DNA of 64,000 bases from Sinotaia quadrata (taxonomy: Eukaryota; Mollusca; Gastropoda; Architaenioglossa; Viviparidae): the NCBI GenBank assembly GCA_028829895.1, contig CM054181.1, positions 14,478,001-14,542,000 on the forward strand. The letters run 5' to 3'. Positions 46,264-57,025 of this stretch are shown here, in pieces (positions within the stretch are counted from its first letter, which is position 1; each line of letters begins with the position of its first letter). A model generated the notes under the pieces. The model saw nothing but the letters and a program-made list of their open reading frames with translations. It did no database searches and had not been told where the DNA came from. Both the position numbers and the translations under genes were made by a program.

Positions 46264-46760
46264 AGCCTAAAGACAACGCCCACCATCACAAATAAGAAGA
46301 CAACAACAACAACAAAATCAGCAACAACGACAGGAACCATGACAACCACAACAGCAACATCAACAAAACAACCACCGCCAACAACAACAACAATGGCGAC
46401 GACACAAAGAGCAGCAGTCCATGCAATGGGGATATTTCAGCCACCCCATTGCCAACATGATCCAACTGCTGCTGGACCACCTCTACTGGCCATCAGCGCC
46501 GGCTTTTACACATCCCAACGGACACCGGGGACAACATCGACGCCAGCGCCAACAACAACAACGACAACACCGCCAGTGAGGAGGACAGGGGATTGAACAT
46601 CCTGGGCGCAAGTACACACTAGGTAAATACTTGGTGCGTTACAAGTCTGGGCTCTGTAAGACACCCCCTCCCACCCTCTCACTCGAACATCGAAAAAGAA
46701 TTCAACAACAACAGTGCCAACGAGAGCACTAGTCCACGGCTTACCGGACTAAGGCACGCC
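46137..46760 (+). repeat. ~0.6-kb direct repeat, copy 1
   Basis: Homologous to 48170-48718. Matching anchors are GATCGAGGC (46137), CACCCCATTGC (46442), CTGGGCTCTGTAAG (46647) and TTACCGGACTAA (46741). Offsets between copies drop from about 2033 to 1958 bp, so net indels have accumulated. CAA-rich stretches between the anchors align only loosely. Confidence 0.75.
46343..46579 (+). pseudogene. Q-rich protein C-terminus with HPIA..LLLDHLYWP motif, copy 1
   Basis: 78 codons between an upstream TGA (46340) and a TGA at 46577-46579. The peptide is Gln/Arg-rich, then reads WGYFSHPIANMIQLLLDHLY followed by WPSAPAF and a Gln/Arg-rich tail. The same frame is open in copy 2 and ends at an equivalent stop. 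An ATG-initiated frame in another register (46339-46596) is open here but has stops in copy 2, so I prefer the HPIA frame. The function is unknown. The hydrophobic LLLDHLYW helix could be a multimerisation or docking segment, but that is a guess. Confidence 0.35.
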
Positions 46761-47233
46761 TCTGACATGATAAATACAACGGACAAAAGAACTACAAACT
46801 CAACCACTCCAAGACTCAACAACAAACAGCACGGCATCCAGACAACACCATCACAAATACAGCAACAAGCATCACAACAAGGACAGACCAACATGCAAAA
46901 AACATTAAAAAAAATACCCACCCACCCACCCAAAAAACCCCACTACAGTCGAAACGGAACAATCACCAGCAAAAAAGAAATACAACAAGAGCAACACGGA
47001 ACGGCCGCCACCCTCTTTAGAATATAGTGAGAAGAGAAAGGCCCCACAGGAATCACCCAAAGACCGAGAACATACAATAGATGACACGTTTTCACGCAAT
47101 TCCTGTGGGGAAAAGAAGTTAACCTAAAGAAGGAGGACCCGCACCAAGGCTCAGAGCAACTCATCCTTCGGACTACCAGGACGGCAGCCATGAAGAAACA
47201 CAACACCAAAGCGTCAGCTAGTGCCACACCTAA

Positions 47234-47370
47234 CCCCTTATTAGAGCTAGTTGTGAAACCAGCCTTACTGCCCATCCCAAGCCCTTATTAAAGCTAGTTG
47301 TGAAACCAGCCTTACTGCCCATCCCAAGCCTTTATTAAAGCTAGTTGTGAAACCAGCCTTACTGCCCAAT
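47234..47370 (+). repeat. 47-bp tandem repeat, 3 copies
   Basis: AGCTAGTTGTGAAACCAGCC followed by TTACTGCCCATCCCAAGC begins at 47245, 47292 and 47339. It lies between the two 0.6-kb repeats. Because 47 is not a multiple of 3, this stretch cannot have kept a single coding frame. Confidence 0.96.
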
Positions 47371-47446
47371 CTGAAGCCCACTTCAGAGCAAGATAATCAG
47401 GTTGGTATATATCATATAGCCACCCCCAATCACTTATCAGGGCTAG

Positions 47447-47791
47447 AAAGAGGGAAAGAGGAAGTTTTCAAAAAACTACTTAGCGATTTATAGGGATAAG
47501 GGGTCAAATGAGGATCAAACATTAACTCCTTATGATTTCCAGATCAAACCAGAAAACTTCTGCCTCAACGAGACTTTCTCCAAACTAATGTGGATTCTCA
47601 TCCATGACGTGTCAGGAAAGGGAGAGAAGCCACATATTGAAAAACACCATGAAGCTCTGGACTGCGCCATCTACCTATGGCAGAATTTAAACGAACACCT
47701 CTCAATAGCTAGAATACCACCAACATCGACAGACAGTGAAACTCAAACGAACAGCCAGTGGAAGATACCACCAAAAACCAAAGACAACTAA
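47447..47791 (+). pseudogene. unrecognised protein-like open segment (fossil block, part 2)
   Basis: 114 sense codons, opening after a TAG (47444-47446) and ending at a TAA (47789-47791). The peptide has a convincing globular composition, for example YDFQIKPENFCLNETFSKL, MWILIHDVSGKGEKPHIEKH and LDCAIYLWQNLNEHL. The first ATG is at 47588. A TTTCCAG at about 47543 could serve as a splice acceptor, which would make the rest an exon. I recognise no domain. It lies between the two 0.6-kb repeats and may belong to the same decayed gene or retroelement. Confidence 0.35.
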
Positions 47792-48155
47792 ACACAGACT
47801 CATCAAACCAACAATGATGAAAATCAAAACGCAAACTGAACCCACCAGTACCCGTGGTAAGGAAATGAACACGCAAATAGTCTGGAAAAATACGAAAACC
47901 AAAGCCAACTCAACACAAAACTCCTACCCAGTTCAACAAAAGCAAACAGTCTTTCTCACAAACCCAGACTACCATCACGGAGGAAAATAAGAACCAAAAA
48001 TATCACCAACATAGAGGAAAAGGAAGTCCAGGCAATGCCCGCAACCAACAAAAAGGATAACAAGGACAAAAATCTTCAAAATCGCCAACACATTGACCAC
48101 AACCACTGCAATAAAAGAAAAATTCCTACAAACCGAAGACCGCACCAAGCAGTAA

Positions 48156-48419
48156 ATTAAACCAACTGAGATCGAGGCTGTCCTCAACGAATACACAAGA
48201 CCGCTCGAGGCTCTCCCTCTCTCACCATTACCAGAGACCCCACCAAGAGCAACAACAACAACGACAGCAGCAATTACAACAGACACCAAACAAAGCCCCA
48301 AATCAAAAGACGACGCCCACAACACATCCGACAACAACAGCGACAACGAGTCAGCAACAACAGCCACAACAACAACGCCAACAAAACCATCACCGACAAC
48401 AACAACGTCAGCAATTTAA
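48156..48419 (+). pseudogene. acidic/Thr-rich open segment (fossil block, part 3)
   Basis: 87 codons between a TAA (48153-48155) and a TAA (48417-48419). It starts KPTEIEAVLNEYTRPLEALP, then a Pro-rich linker and a long Thr/Ala/Asp/Asn-rich tail. Its start aligns with the KIEADMERT region of part 1 (shared GATCGAGGC). It ends one codon before the HPIA motif, which continues in the +1 frame, so a frameshift or splice would be needed to join them. Confidence 0.3.
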
Positions 48420-48718
48420 TCACCCCATTGCAGACATGATTCAACTGCTGCTTGACCACCTTTACTGGCCGCCAGCGCCTGCCTTCATGCATCTCAACGG
48501 ACACTGGGGACAGCCACAACGACAGCGTCAACAACGACATCACCATTGAGGAGGACAGGGAGTGGGGTTAAACATTCCGGGCGCACGTACACGGTCGGTA
48601 CAGACTTAACGTGCTACTGATCTGGGCCCTGTAAGCCACCCCCTACCAAACCCTCGGGAACAACAGCAACAACATCTACCACAGCTTTAGCGCACGGATT
48701 ACCGGACTAAAGTCCGCC
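48170..48718 (+). repeat. ~0.6-kb direct repeat, copy 2
   Basis: Partner of 46137-46760. Between CACCCCATTGC and the GGACA before the Gln-rich tail the two copies differ by substitutions only. In the first 22 HPIA-frame codons I count ten differences, eight of them at third positions and synonymous. Confidence 0.75.
48421..48549 (+). pseudogene. HPIA..LLLDHLYWP C-terminus, copy 2
   Basis: Reads HPIADMIQLLLDHLYWPPAP then AF, a Gln/Arg/His-rich tail and a TGA at 48547-48549, at the position equivalent to copy 1. The frame is open upstream to 48115 as a Gln-rich peptide. It differs from copy 1 in the motif core by only N/D and S/P. No function is assigned. Confidence 0.4.
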
Positions 48719-48751
48719 TTTGCCGGCCAGACACGTTTTTGCAACGGATGA

Positions 48752-49085
48752 GCGAACAACAGACTCCAACAGCAACACCACCGCCAGCGCTCCCCGAATA
48801 CTCGTGAGTGGAGCATGTCCCACTGGAGCATTACAGATCAGAGAACGTCTTATGATGAAATGATCCACGAAAGCTCCAGTGGCGACGTAAAATTGTTATC
48901 GTAACCACCACCACATAGACGACCAGAAACAGTTCACTGCGAACCCAACGAGAGAAAGAGCACCAGAAATACTTGCTAGGTTTAACCCCCGAAAGCTGCA
49001 GATGTCGAGGGATCAGGGGAAAAACACACCTAGCACACAAGTTCTTAGAGCAATCGATAACCTCTCGCCCCCGTCAGTCTGTTAA
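48752..49085 (+). pseudogene. two overlapping protein-like segments (fossil block, part 4)
   Basis: 48752-48904 is open for 50 codons to TAA and includes TREWSMSHWSITDQRTSYDE and IHESSSGDVK. 48891-49085 is open in another frame for 64 codons to TAA and includes ILARFNPRKLQMSRDQGKN and LRAIDNLSPPSV. Each has mixed, protein-like composition and neither has a useful start codon. Their overlap in different frames suggests a frameshift in a once continuous coding sequence. No family is recognised. Confidence 0.3.
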
Positions 49086-49271
49086 TTTTTTTTTAAATTA
49101 GAAACATAAGCTAAGGAGAAGCAAATCAATCAAAAAGACGAATACTTTTTAACTGTGCAAGAAGTTGATGACCAGAATGGACTTTTTTTTTTTTTTAAAG
49201 AAGAAGGAAAAGAGTATCAGTAAAAAAAGATAAGTTTAAAAATAAAAACAACTTTCCAAGCCAAAAAGACG

Positions 49272-49388
49272 CTAAAAAATAACACTGTAAGAACTCCTAA
49301 ATGAACTGTTGTAGATTTTGGTATTCTGACTAAAAAATAACACTGTAAGAACTTCTAAATGAACTGTTGTAGATTTTGGTATTCTGAC
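49272..49388 (+). repeat. 58-bp tandem duplication
   Basis: CTAAAAAATAACACTGTAAG recurs at 49272 and 49330, and the copies differ by one C/T. Confidence 0.95.
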
Positions 49389-50472
49389 GAAAAATGCTGC
49401 AAACACTGATCACGTGACACGGAAAACTGCAAGGCAAATTTGTAACTAGTTTTGCTTTTAGTCTAATAGACATAATGAATGGTGGGCCGGTGGGACAACG
49501 TTCAGCATGGCGCTTCCTGAACTGGTTCCACATCTATTTATACCACGTCGTTTGTCTAAAATTTTTTTGCTAGAGATGTTCGTTAATTTGTTACAAATGT
49601 GCGTTATGTTTAAGGAGAGTGTGTGAGTGTGAGAACGTGTGTGTATGTGCGTGCGCGCAAAGGTATATCTCTTTTCAATAGCAAGAAACAAAGTCATTTC
49701 TTGCATACAGTAAAGTAAAATAGAACAAAGCAAACAAACCATACACTGACAGTAAACTCAAGCACACAAACAGATTTTGCAGAAAAACACAAAGTATATA
49801 TATATTTTTTAAAATGACAATAAAACATAATAAGGTAAAACTCCCAGAACAAAAAAAAATTAGAGCGAAAGCTATTAATAGCACACTTTTTCTTTCTTTT
49901 TGCAATCTAAACCTGTGTGAGCAAATCCGAAAAACGTTTAAAATTTCCTCCATTTCAGTACTTTTCAACTCAACGCTGACCAGTACTTAATACCTATTAC
50001 ATATACTCATATAAAATCTATAATAAAAAATATACCACTTTCCTTTTAAAGGAGGGACCGGGCCACGATCAATTTCCAATGGTTCAATTGGTTTCTGCAG
50101 TCGGTTTCTACTTTTAAACTGCCAGCAAAAATCGAATTGGGGAGGGGGAATTTTGGGGATGAGAATGGAGTGGGGACACCTCTCCCTCTTGCCCGCAAAT
50201 CAGTGCTTTTGGCAGCAAAACATGCTGTTTTTCGCTGTGTAGTTCTTGTCATTCCCTCGACGCGAACTCACCGGATCGAATAGCCTGCTCCGTCTCCCCT
50301 GAAAGTACAGTCGATAGCCTTGGAGGCGAAGCGTAGTTACGACCCAGATGGGGAGAGACTGAAGAGCAGAACTCGCAGTGACATTGCTCTGGACTGGTCT
50401 ATCAGATTTACGATCCTGGAAATCGATTCCCGATTTTGTGCTTCACGGACTGAGAGATGGCAGGGGAAAGTG
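49389..50472. other. spacer, no gene seen
   Basis: TCACGTGA at 49410-49417. An imperfect GT-rich stretch lies at 49616-49660. No coding signal. Confidence 0.45.
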
Positions 50473-50670
50473 GGAATGTATTGGAGTGCTTACGGTGAGA
50501 GATGACAGTAGAGAATGTATTGGAGTGTTTACGGTGAGAGATGACAGTAGAGAATTTATTGGAGTGTTTACATTGAGAGATGACAGTAGAGAATGTATTG
50601 GAGTGTTTACATTGAGAGATGACAGCAGAGAATGTATTGGCATGTTTACAGTGAGAGATGACAGTAGATG
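50473..50670 (+). repeat. 39-bp tandem repeat, 5 copies
   Basis: TTGGAGTGTTTACGGTGAGA followed by GATGACAGTAGAGAATGTA. Later copies carry ACATTGAG or ACAGTGAG. The 13-codon unit keeps frames open on both strands, so the peptide repeats seen there are not evidence of a gene. Confidence 0.96.
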
Positions 50671-50793
50671 AATTGAAAGAAGAGTTAGAGAAGAGAGAGT
50701 AATTAAGGAGACAGAGAAGAAAGACCAGAAGGGAGAGGGAAGAGAGAAGTAAAAAAAAAAAATATGCGTGTTTATGTATGAAAAGGACGATTC

Positions 50794-50794
<1 letters not shown>

Positions 50795-50876
<82 letters not shown>
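50795..50876. repeat. (GT)n microsatellite, ~82 bp
   Basis: Uninterrupted GT run, preceded by a purine-rich GAGAAGAGAGAG stretch at 50680-50760. Confidence 0.98.
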
Positions 50877-50880
<4 letters not shown>

Positions 50881-51446
50881 GGTTGGGGTGTTTAAAAATA
50901 TTCGAAATATAATTCAAGATAGAGCAATCGTATTATTATTATACCTCCCTATAAAGGAACAAGACACCGAGCTGTATATCAAAGTTATTTTGAGAAAGTG
51001 CATTATCTGTTACGAGCTTGACTGCACCTGAAAATAAAATATGAAAAAATACTAATAATCAAATTTGTTTTCCCTTTCCGTGTTTGTCCACTCTCCCCTG
51101 TCTCTAGCTGCCTGAGTCAAGAGAGATTACCAGAAAGCGAGACGTCAAAAGCAGACCTTAAAGGGACATAACTAAGGATTACTTAACTCTGTGAATCGAT
51201 CTCGTTAATGGAGCTTCGCTTTCAACACGTTTTCAGGAAAGTCATATTCATCAAACACACAGAGAAGAAAATCATTTTGCCTCCCCCTCCCCCTCCCCTC
51301 CCCCATTTCCTTTATTATTTTGAAACCAAAACATGCAAAATAAAACGTATTTTTAAACAAAAGATAATAATTACAAGATTTGCAATTTTTCTCTTTCGTT
51401 TAATATCCAAAGTGTCAGTTTCTTACCAATTGTTCTCATTACATTG
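50877..51446. other. spacer, no gene seen
   Basis: A CCCCCTCCCCCTCCCC run lies near 51282-51304. The rest is AT-rich. Confidence 0.5.
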
Positions 51447-52160
51447 ATCCACACTCTTAATATCTTATTTAGAACAGTGAGCGACACTCTTAATATCTTA
51501 TTTAGAACAGTGAGGACACTCTTAATATCTTATTTAGAACAGTGAGCGACACTCAAGATATTGTCAAAACAGACGAGCACACTCCATTATACTATTTAAA
51601 CAGTATGTATCACTCCCAAGATATTCAAACAGTGGGCCACACTTCCCAAACATTATTAAAATGTGGGCCATACTCCTACTATACTATTTAAAAGAGTGGG
51701 TCATACATCCCAAACATTATTAAAATGTGGGCCATACTCCTACTATTTTATTTAAACAGTGGGCCACACATCCCAAACATTATTAAAATGTGGGCCATAC
51801 TCCTACTATACTATTTAAAAGAGTGGGTCACACATCCCAAACATTATTAAAATGTGGGCCATACTCCTACTATACTATAAACAGTGGGCCACACTAAAAC
51901 TGTGGTCCGTACTCCTGAGTAATTATTTCAATGGGCCACACTCCCAAGATATTATTGAAACAATGGAATATATTTCCTACATATAGACAAGTGTGAGCAG
52001 CACACAACAATTGTTATTTCCAGCAGTGGATCTCACTCCCTAACTAGTTTTTTTTTCATTGATTAAGTGACATTCCCGCAAGTTGTTATTTATAACAGTG
52101 GATCTCACTCCCGAGATAGGGGTAAAACTCATAAGTTTTGTAAAGCAGCGGACCTCATTC
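51447..52160 (+). repeat. ~32-bp minisatellite with a 64-bp higher-order zone
   Basis: At 51451-51560 the monomer ACACTCTTAATATCTTATTT AGAACAGTGAG repeats every 32-34 bp. From 51645 to 51890 two diverged monomers alternate (CCCAAACATTATTAAAATGT GGGCCA and TACTCCTACTATACTATTT..GAGTGGGTCAC), giving a 63-64 bp dimer with starts at 51645, 51709, 51772 and 51836. Degenerate units (AACAGTGGATCTCACTCCC) trail to 52160. Confidence 0.92.
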
Positions 52161-52236
52161 GTAAAATGCTAGTAACGCTTGCAAGATGTTAATTAAAACA
52201 GGAAACAAAGCTTTTGACAATACTCGGCTGAAAAAT

Positions 52237-52238
<2 letters not shown>

Positions 52239-52296
<58 letters not shown>
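52239..52296. repeat. (CA)n microsatellite
   Basis: Pure CA run of 58 bp. Confidence 0.98.
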
Positions 52297-52297
<1 letters not shown>

Positions 52298-52534
52298 ATA
52301 CCTTATGAGATGTTTTCAATCTCTTTTGTTCCAGGCACAAATGCCGACTTCAGAAAGGCACATATACGTACACACAATTGCTCTTAGTTATGCAGCACAT
52401 TGATAAAACACATACATTTACCTAGACGTGGAAGTGTGGTATCAGCATGTGATGAAGTCACAAAAATACTTTCTTCAGAACAAAATAATGTACGCTCGCA
52501 CATTTAGCAGGTCCATGAACACTGAGAAGACACA

Positions 52535-52536
52535 CA

Positions 52537-52579
<43 letters not shown>
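52535..52579. repeat. (CA)n microsatellite
   Basis: Pure CA run of about 45 bp, with imperfect CA-rich DNA continuing at 52700-52820. Confidence 0.97.
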
Positions 52580-52580
<1 letters not shown>

Positions 52581-53407
52581 CATACGCGCTTATTGCAATA
52601 ATTGTAATATCTATTGTTACTAAGCCACCAAGAGAACGTCAGATATACGTTACACGGGCACACGGCCTCTTGTTTACACTGTACACTGATATAATATACG
52701 TGCACACACACATATACACATATACAAACACTCGATACCGTCTACTTCGTTGATACGAAAGCATAAGCCCAACAAACGCGCATACACGTGCATGCTTACG
52801 CACACACATACACACATCCGTAATACTGTGTCGATTTCTGATGTTGCCATTAAACAAGACCTTGATTTTAAAAGTAAGAACATAGTTTTAAAAAAATCAC
52901 CACAAGCTCATCGTGCTCTAACTCATTGAAATCTCTTTCGTAATCGGCAATGTTTTAGTGACGTCAGAATCCCTAAGTCTCACGAAAGGCCCGAGATCCC
53001 ACAAGACTTACTTCACGCTCTAGAATGCAAAAGAAAAAGAAACTAATATGACTGTTCAATTTCTGAAAATCCTAGTCGACCTCATAGAGTCTTATCTGGA
53101 CTGTAATGGAAAACTGAGGGCAAAGCTTCAATCGTGCCCTTAGAAACAAGTGAGAAAGGTTGGCCTAGTTTAGACGGATAACTCATTTTCTGCGCGGTCT
53201 CGCACGTTCTTATTCCGAAAAGGGAAACTAGGGGAAGATAATCTTCCTGCTGTCAACATAATAATGCAATAAGAATGATGACGGGAACTGTAGAAGGATA
53301 ATTAAAAATGTAACGGCGATTTTAAATTGTATTACATTCTATAATTCAGGGTGGTTTTTTTCGTACATGTAACACACCTTATCGGATGTTCTCTCTGTTT
53401 TTCTCTA
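52580..53407. other. spacer, no gene seen
   Basis: A perfect CRE TGACGTCA lies at 52959-52966. No coding signal. Confidence 0.5.
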
Positions 53408-53419
53408 ACACACACACAC

Positions 53420-53468
<49 letters not shown>
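53408..53468. repeat. (CA)n microsatellite
   Basis: CA run with one CG step, followed by CA/TA-mixed sequence to 53545. Confidence 0.97.
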
Positions 53469-53469
<1 letters not shown>

Positions 53470-53582
53470 TTTTACACACCTGCATACACATATACATGCA
53501 CACATATATACACACAGGCACATACATACAGACGCACATACAGACTGGTAAACAGTCATTGTAAACCAAATGAGAGTAAACT

Positions 53583-54340
53583 AGTATATATGTGAACTAC
53601 ATTAGCGAGAAACAGTGTCCATGTGAACTACAATAGTTTGAAATAAATTGTGTATATGTGAACCATATTATTTAGAGATAAATAATGTTTATGTGAAACA
53701 TTAGAGATAAATAGTGTTTATGTGAACCACATTAGTTAAAATAGTGTCGATGTGAACCACATTAGTTAATAATAGTGTCTATGTGAACCACATTAGTTGA
53801 AAATAACTATTGCCTATGTGAACCACATTAGTTAAAATAAATAGTTCTATGTGAACCACATTAGTTAAAAATAACTATTGCCTATGACAATGTGAACCAC
53901 TTTAGTTAAAAATAACTATTGCATATGTGTACCACATTAGTTAAAAATGACTATTCTGTATGTGAGCCACATTAGTTAAAAATAAATAGCGTCTATATGA
54001 ACACTTTAGTTAAAAATAGTGTCAATGTGAACCACTTTAGTTAAAAATAAATAGTATCTTTGTGAACCACTCTAGTTAAACATTAATAGTGTCTTTGTGA
54101 ACCATTCGAGTTAAAAATAAATAGTGTCTATGTGAACCATATTAGTTAGAAATAAATAGCCGATTTCAACCGTTTTAGAGGTAAATAATACTTTTGTGAA
54201 CCCCAATAATTAGAGATAGTGTTATGTACACCACAAGTTAGAAACAAATATGTCTATGCGAAACACGCGTACTTAAGAGTTAGTCTAGATAACACTAATA
54301 AGTGTTAAACAACTCAATAATGTTTATGTGAACCACATGT
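53583..54340 (+). repeat. ~36-bp degenerate minisatellite, ~20 copies
   Basis: The consensus is about TATGTGAACCACATTAGTTA AAAATAAATAGTGTC. Length varies through loss of AAATA or of the TAGTGTC block. No long homogeneous zone exists, so the array is old. Confidence 0.92.
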
Positions 54341-55525
54341 GAATCGGTGTTCATCTATAAGGATCTTTCTGAAACGATTACATACACGCACAAATGCATA
54401 CTATAAATAAATACGGCTATCATTTAAAGTTATTAACCATAGAGATTTACCATAGAAATATATCGGTTTAAACAAGGCCCATGGTATACCACTTTACTTG
54501 CAACTTATATATGCCGATGTGTGGTCACTCGAAAACTGGGCATTGCGTCTGGTCGCATATTTTATGTACATGCACACATACACACAAATACGCCACACAA
54601 ACACACACAAGCACACAAGCAAACACACATTTGCATACAAACACAGACACACAAATAGACATACAAACGCGCACACGCGTGCTTACGTATAAAATGAATA
54701 TGTATGTAGCTCTAAGCGTGATTTCCTAGAAATTAGAAATAGTTTGCAAAACATAAATAAACTAAATAATATGCATTAATTAGAAATTTCTATATTAATC
54801 CTTGAGGAAAACTACATATAACAACAACAAACAAACAAAAAACTCGCAGAAAACGTAGACATATTCATCTTCGGAGTGGCTTTCACAAAAAGGAAAGACA
54901 AATCTGGCAGTACACCCACGCAAACAGCTTCTTAAAATCCAATTTTAACAGGGAAAGAAAGACAACATTTTTGAACACCCACATGAATAACCTCCCCTGT
55001 GATTCTAAGCCTAAGGGAAGGCTACTGTGCACTGCTAAGAAACTATTCTTGTTTTCTTTGGAAATTAGACTCCTTGCGACTGATGCTGGGAAAACAAGTT
55101 TACCTCCCTTCAGAAGTAAGAGATGCAATTTGTATAGTCAAGAAAAATAGATTCGCAGGAACAATGCTCAGCAATATTAATTTCCTGAAGAAAAGACGTT
55201 TAAAAAGCAGCCACCATTTAAGAACAAGCTTGCCATATATGCTTACAATAATTAAAGTCATAATTTTTTTTGTTGTGGGGTAACCCAGATTAAAAAGAAA
55301 TATTAAATAATAAACACACGCGCGCACACGCAAATGCACACACTCGAAAGCACGCACACACGCACGTGCCACATAAAGACCGTTTATTTTCGTAATCTAC
55401 TTTTTAATAAATGAATGAAACTCTACTTCACTGAGCATTGACATTCTTGAGCATGGAGTTAAAGAGTTAATGTGTCACGTGTCCCGACAAAAAAACACAA
55501 TGCCTCTTAAGTGGCCATGTTTTTC

Positions 55526-55526
<1 letters not shown>
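54341..55526. other. spacer with CA/CG-rich patches
   Basis: 54570-54690 and 55311-55370 are imperfect CA/CG-rich. Open frames over them are His/Thr- or Cys/Val-rich and are rejected. Confidence 0.5.

Positions 55527-55574
<48 letters not shown>
55527..55574. repeat. (GT)n microsatellite
   Basis: Pure GT run of about 48 bp. Confidence 0.98.
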
Positions 55575-55577
<3 letters not shown>

Positions 55578-55865
55578 TTATAGAAGTTCTTATCTTAAAA
55601 CAAAAACGATGAAACAGGAATAAAGAGGAGGATAGAGTAAGGGTTGAGTTTGTTATTGAGGAGACGGGGGTGGGGTGGGCGGATAGACGTCTGTTTCATA
55701 CAATGGGGACTTGATGATCTAGAACCCACGGCTTGCAAGAAAGCCGAGATGCTGGAAACGAAGACAAGACTAACGCAGCGTTCCGTGAGTCCGCTACCAG
55801 AGGTTCGGATCCTTTAACGGGACATCTAGGCTCTTCCGCAGTTTGCATCCCAGCGTTGATGGGAG

Positions 55866-56291
55866 GTGGAGGTGGGAAGAGGGAGACGAAGGCTCTGTAG
55901 TCGGAGATCCTGTTATGGTTGACTGAGTTGGTGGGAAGAGGGAGATGAAGGCTCTGTAGTCGGAGATCCTGTTATGGTTGACTGAGCTGATGGGAAGAGG
56001 GAGATGAAGACTCTGTAGTCGGAGATCCTGTTATGGTTGACTGAGCTGGTGGGAAGAGGGAGATGAAGGCTCTGTAGTCGGAGATCCTGTTATGGTTGAC
56101 TGAGCTGGTGGGAAGAGGGAGATGAAGGCTCTGTAGTCGGAGATCCTGTTATGGTTGACTGAGCTGGTGGGAAGAGGGAGATGAAGGCTCTGTAGTCGGA
56201 GATCCTGTTATGGTTGACTGAGCTGGTGGGAAGAGGGAGATGAAGGTTCTGTAGTCGGAGATCCTGTTATGGTTGACTGAGCTGGTGGGAA
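55866..56291 (+). repeat. 59-bp tandem repeat, 7 copies
   Basis: GTGGGAAGAGGGAGATGAAG followed by GCTCTGTAGTCGGAGATCCT and GTTATGGTTGACTGAGCTG repeats every 58-59 bp. The first copy has GACGAAG and the last runs into GGAAGCGGAGG. Inner copies are almost identical. Confidence 0.97.
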
Positions 56292-56937
56292 GCGGAGGAG
56301 AGGGAAGGGGAGGATGAAAGTAAATTGAGTGGAGGTCGGGCAGAGTGATAGTACGTTGTAACATTTTGCTGATCACCATGCTCAGTGACAAACACGCACT
56401 CCACACTAATTTGCTAATGTCGGACATTAAGTCACAAAGAACGAGAGTCTCACTAGCGAACGAAGTTTTAAAATTTTTATAGCAAAGACAAATTAATGCA
56501 CTACAGTAAACGTGATGAAATCGAATTCTGAAAAATACCGATGTTTGTTTCTGGGTGTTTATGTTTGTGAGTGAGTGAGTGAGTGAGTGAGTATACGGTA
56601 ATAATGAGTTGAGGTATCATTTTTTGTTCAGTGGTTCTTTTTTTTAATATTGTGATCAAATAAAGAGCACACACGATTCGTGAAGTGTGGGGACCCTTCA
56701 TGTGCATTGTTGGTACCCTTTTATTCCCTACACTGTAAATACGTTTACATGTTTGCCAAAGTGTACTGCTCAGACGTTTGCTACTGATGACGCATGCCTT
56801 GTCCAACTTACTCTAGTAATATAAGCGCTTCCTTGAATATACCAAATACTTGTTAAACTCACACAACACACGCTCGCATACACAAACATATATATTAAAC
56901 AAACATGTAGTAGCAGCAAGCGTCTTCCTTTGCAATG
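56292..56937. other. spacer with (GTGA)n
   Basis: (GTGA)n of about 26 bp at 56567-56592. Nothing else seen. Confidence 0.6.
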
Positions 56938-57018
<81 letters not shown>

Positions 57019-57025
57019 ACACACG
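56938..57025. repeat. (CA)n microsatellite, ~88 bp
   Basis: CA run with one TA step near 57013. Confidence 0.98.

Noticed and set aside
45913..48546. Minus-strand Val/Leu/Cys-rich open frames
   Set aside because: They are the complement of CAA/ACA-rich plus-strand sequence. The third-position pattern between the two copies supports the plus strand.
50408..50917. 169-codon minus-strand open frame
   Set aside because: Composed of the (GT)n tract (His-Thr repeat) and the 39-bp array (13-residue repeat).
55780..55815. GGTTCGGATCC, a box B-like string, as a tRNA gene
   Set aside because: No box A at suitable distance and no cloverleaf can be drawn on either strand.
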